From positions 248,001 through 312,000 of the forward strand of contig NZ_LHOX01000015.1 in assembly GCF_001297065.1 (NCBI RefSeq): a stretch of DNA of 64,000 nt. The letters run 5' to 3'. Position 1 is the first letter of the stretch. Every line of letters starts with the position of its first letter. Shown one piece after another: positions 63,468-64,000 of the stretch. Made by a program: the position numbers and the translations under genes. The notes beneath the pieces were generated by a model. It was not told the DNA's origin. It was given only the letters and a program-made list of their open reading frames with translations, and did not search any database. This stretch comes from Enterococcus sp. RIT-PI-f. Its GTDB lineage: Bacteria > Bacillota > Bacilli > Lactobacillales > Enterococcaceae.

Positions 63468-64000
63468 ATGCAGACGAGTTTGATTAAAGAAACACGAGGC
63501 GACAAATTATTTCTAGGGTTTGTTTACTTCTTTTTATTCTTGGCTTTAGTGGTCGTTTTATATCCATTGATTTATATCGTCAGTGCATCGATCTCAAATC
63601 CCCATATGGTCAATTCTGGGGAAATGTGGCTATTGCCAAAAGGGATCACGCTGGAAGGCTACAAAACATTGTTAGGCAATAACAGTATTTGGCGAGGGTA
63701 TGCCAATACGATCTATTATACCGTCTTAGGGACATCGATCAATCTGATCGTCACGCTTCCTTGTGCTTATGCCTTATCAAGAGATGATTTTTATGGACGC
63801 AGGGCGTTTACGAATTTTATGATTGTCACCATGTTTCTTTCTGGCGGCTTGATTCCAAGTTATTTGTTGATCAGAAGTCTGGGTATGTTGAATACTGTTT
63901 GGGCGTTAGTGATTCCGGGGGCAGTCTCTGTGTACAATGTCGTTGTCACGCGTACTTTCTTTCAGTCAACGATTCCTAGGGAAATGGAAGAAGCAGCAAT
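63468..64000 (+). CDS. CUT1 sugar ABC transporter permease (YtcP/LplC-like), cut by the window end
   Basis: About 177 codons are visible, starting MQTSLIKETRGDKLFLGFVY. Four membrane segments are seen, and the conserved stretch TIPREMEEAA of the EAA loop is reached at the edge. It starts 12 bases after the previous permease, with RBS AGGAGG. The binding protein and any ATPase would lie further right. Confidence 0.88.
   Translation, partial: MQTSLIKETRGDKLFLGFVYFFLFLALVVVLYPLIYIVSASISNPHMVNSGEMWLLPKGITLEGYKTLLGNNSIWRGYANTIYYTVLGTSINLIVTLPCAYALSRDDFYGRRAFTNFMIVTMFLSGGLIPSYLLIRSLGMLNTVWALVIPGAVSVYNVVVTRTFFQSTIPREMEEAA

Noticed and set aside
1-64000. CRISPR arrays, tRNA or rRNA genes, insertion sequences, integrases
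   Set aside because: No regularly spaced repeats, cloverleaf-type sequences, rRNA stretches or transposase/integrase motifs were recognised on either strand by eye.

Overview
The window reads as a chromosomal segment of a low-GC Gram-positive of the order Lactobacillales, most likely Enterococcus, and perhaps one of the plant-associated species. The grounds are strong AGGAGG ribosome binding sites, many cre-like (CcpA) sites, lipoprotein solute-binding proteins, a T-box leader, a phosphoketolase-based pentose pathway, and ordinary Firmicute housekeeping genes (ftsK, proC, opuC). The genus is inferred; no rRNA, tRNA, CRISPR array, prophage or insertion sequence was seen. Genes on both strands are densely packed.

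Layout. 1-1.4 kb (minus): the 5' part of an MsmK/UgpC-type sugar ABC ATPase and a CdaR/PucR-like regulator. 1.5-8.9 kb: araR-araB-araD-araA, then phosphoketolase xfp from its own promoter, a complete route from L-arabinose to acetyl-phosphate plus glyceraldehyde-3-phosphate. 9.0-9.8 kb: a zeta-like toxin with a small upstream partner. 10-12.2 kb: a LysR regulator divergent from a YxjG/YxjH-like methionine synthase. 12.2-14.8 kb: a T-box leader with an apparent His (CAC) specifier and a second partial T-box, controlling a polar amino acid ABC transporter. 15-19.8 kb: an XRE regulator, a CUT2 (Rbs-like) sugar ABC transporter, an unknown gene and an orphan antitoxin. 20-29.9 kb: ftsK, a GntR regulator, proC, a HAD phosphatase, a Pip/YhgE membrane protein and a KimA-like potassium transporter.

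29.9-44.8 kb is an arabinan and arabinoside locus: an ArsR-type regulator with a long extra domain, divergent from a CUT1 transporter (binding protein and two permeases, no ATPase), a YesL protein, a lipoprotein GH43, cytosolic GH43 and GH51 enzymes, another GH43, a GH27 (probable beta-L-arabinopyranosidase), an AraC regulator and a GH127 beta-L-arabinofuranosidase. Together they would take arabino-oligosaccharides of several linkages down to L-arabinose for the araBDA-xfp block.

45-64 kb looks like a host or plant glycan locus: a lipoprotein GH85 endo-beta-N-acetylglucosaminidase, then an opuC osmoprotectant transporter (minus) that interrupts the theme, a ROK kinase, a membrane-bound AraC sensor, two GH20 enzymes, two GH29 fucosidases, a YesL protein, an NTF2-like anchored protein, and the start of an LplB/YtcP-type CUT1 transporter cut off by the window end. 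Neither CUT1 system has its own ATPase inside the window, so the MsmK-type ATPase at the left edge is a natural shared energiser. Candidate cre sites lie ahead of most of the sugar units, which suggests common carbon catabolite control.
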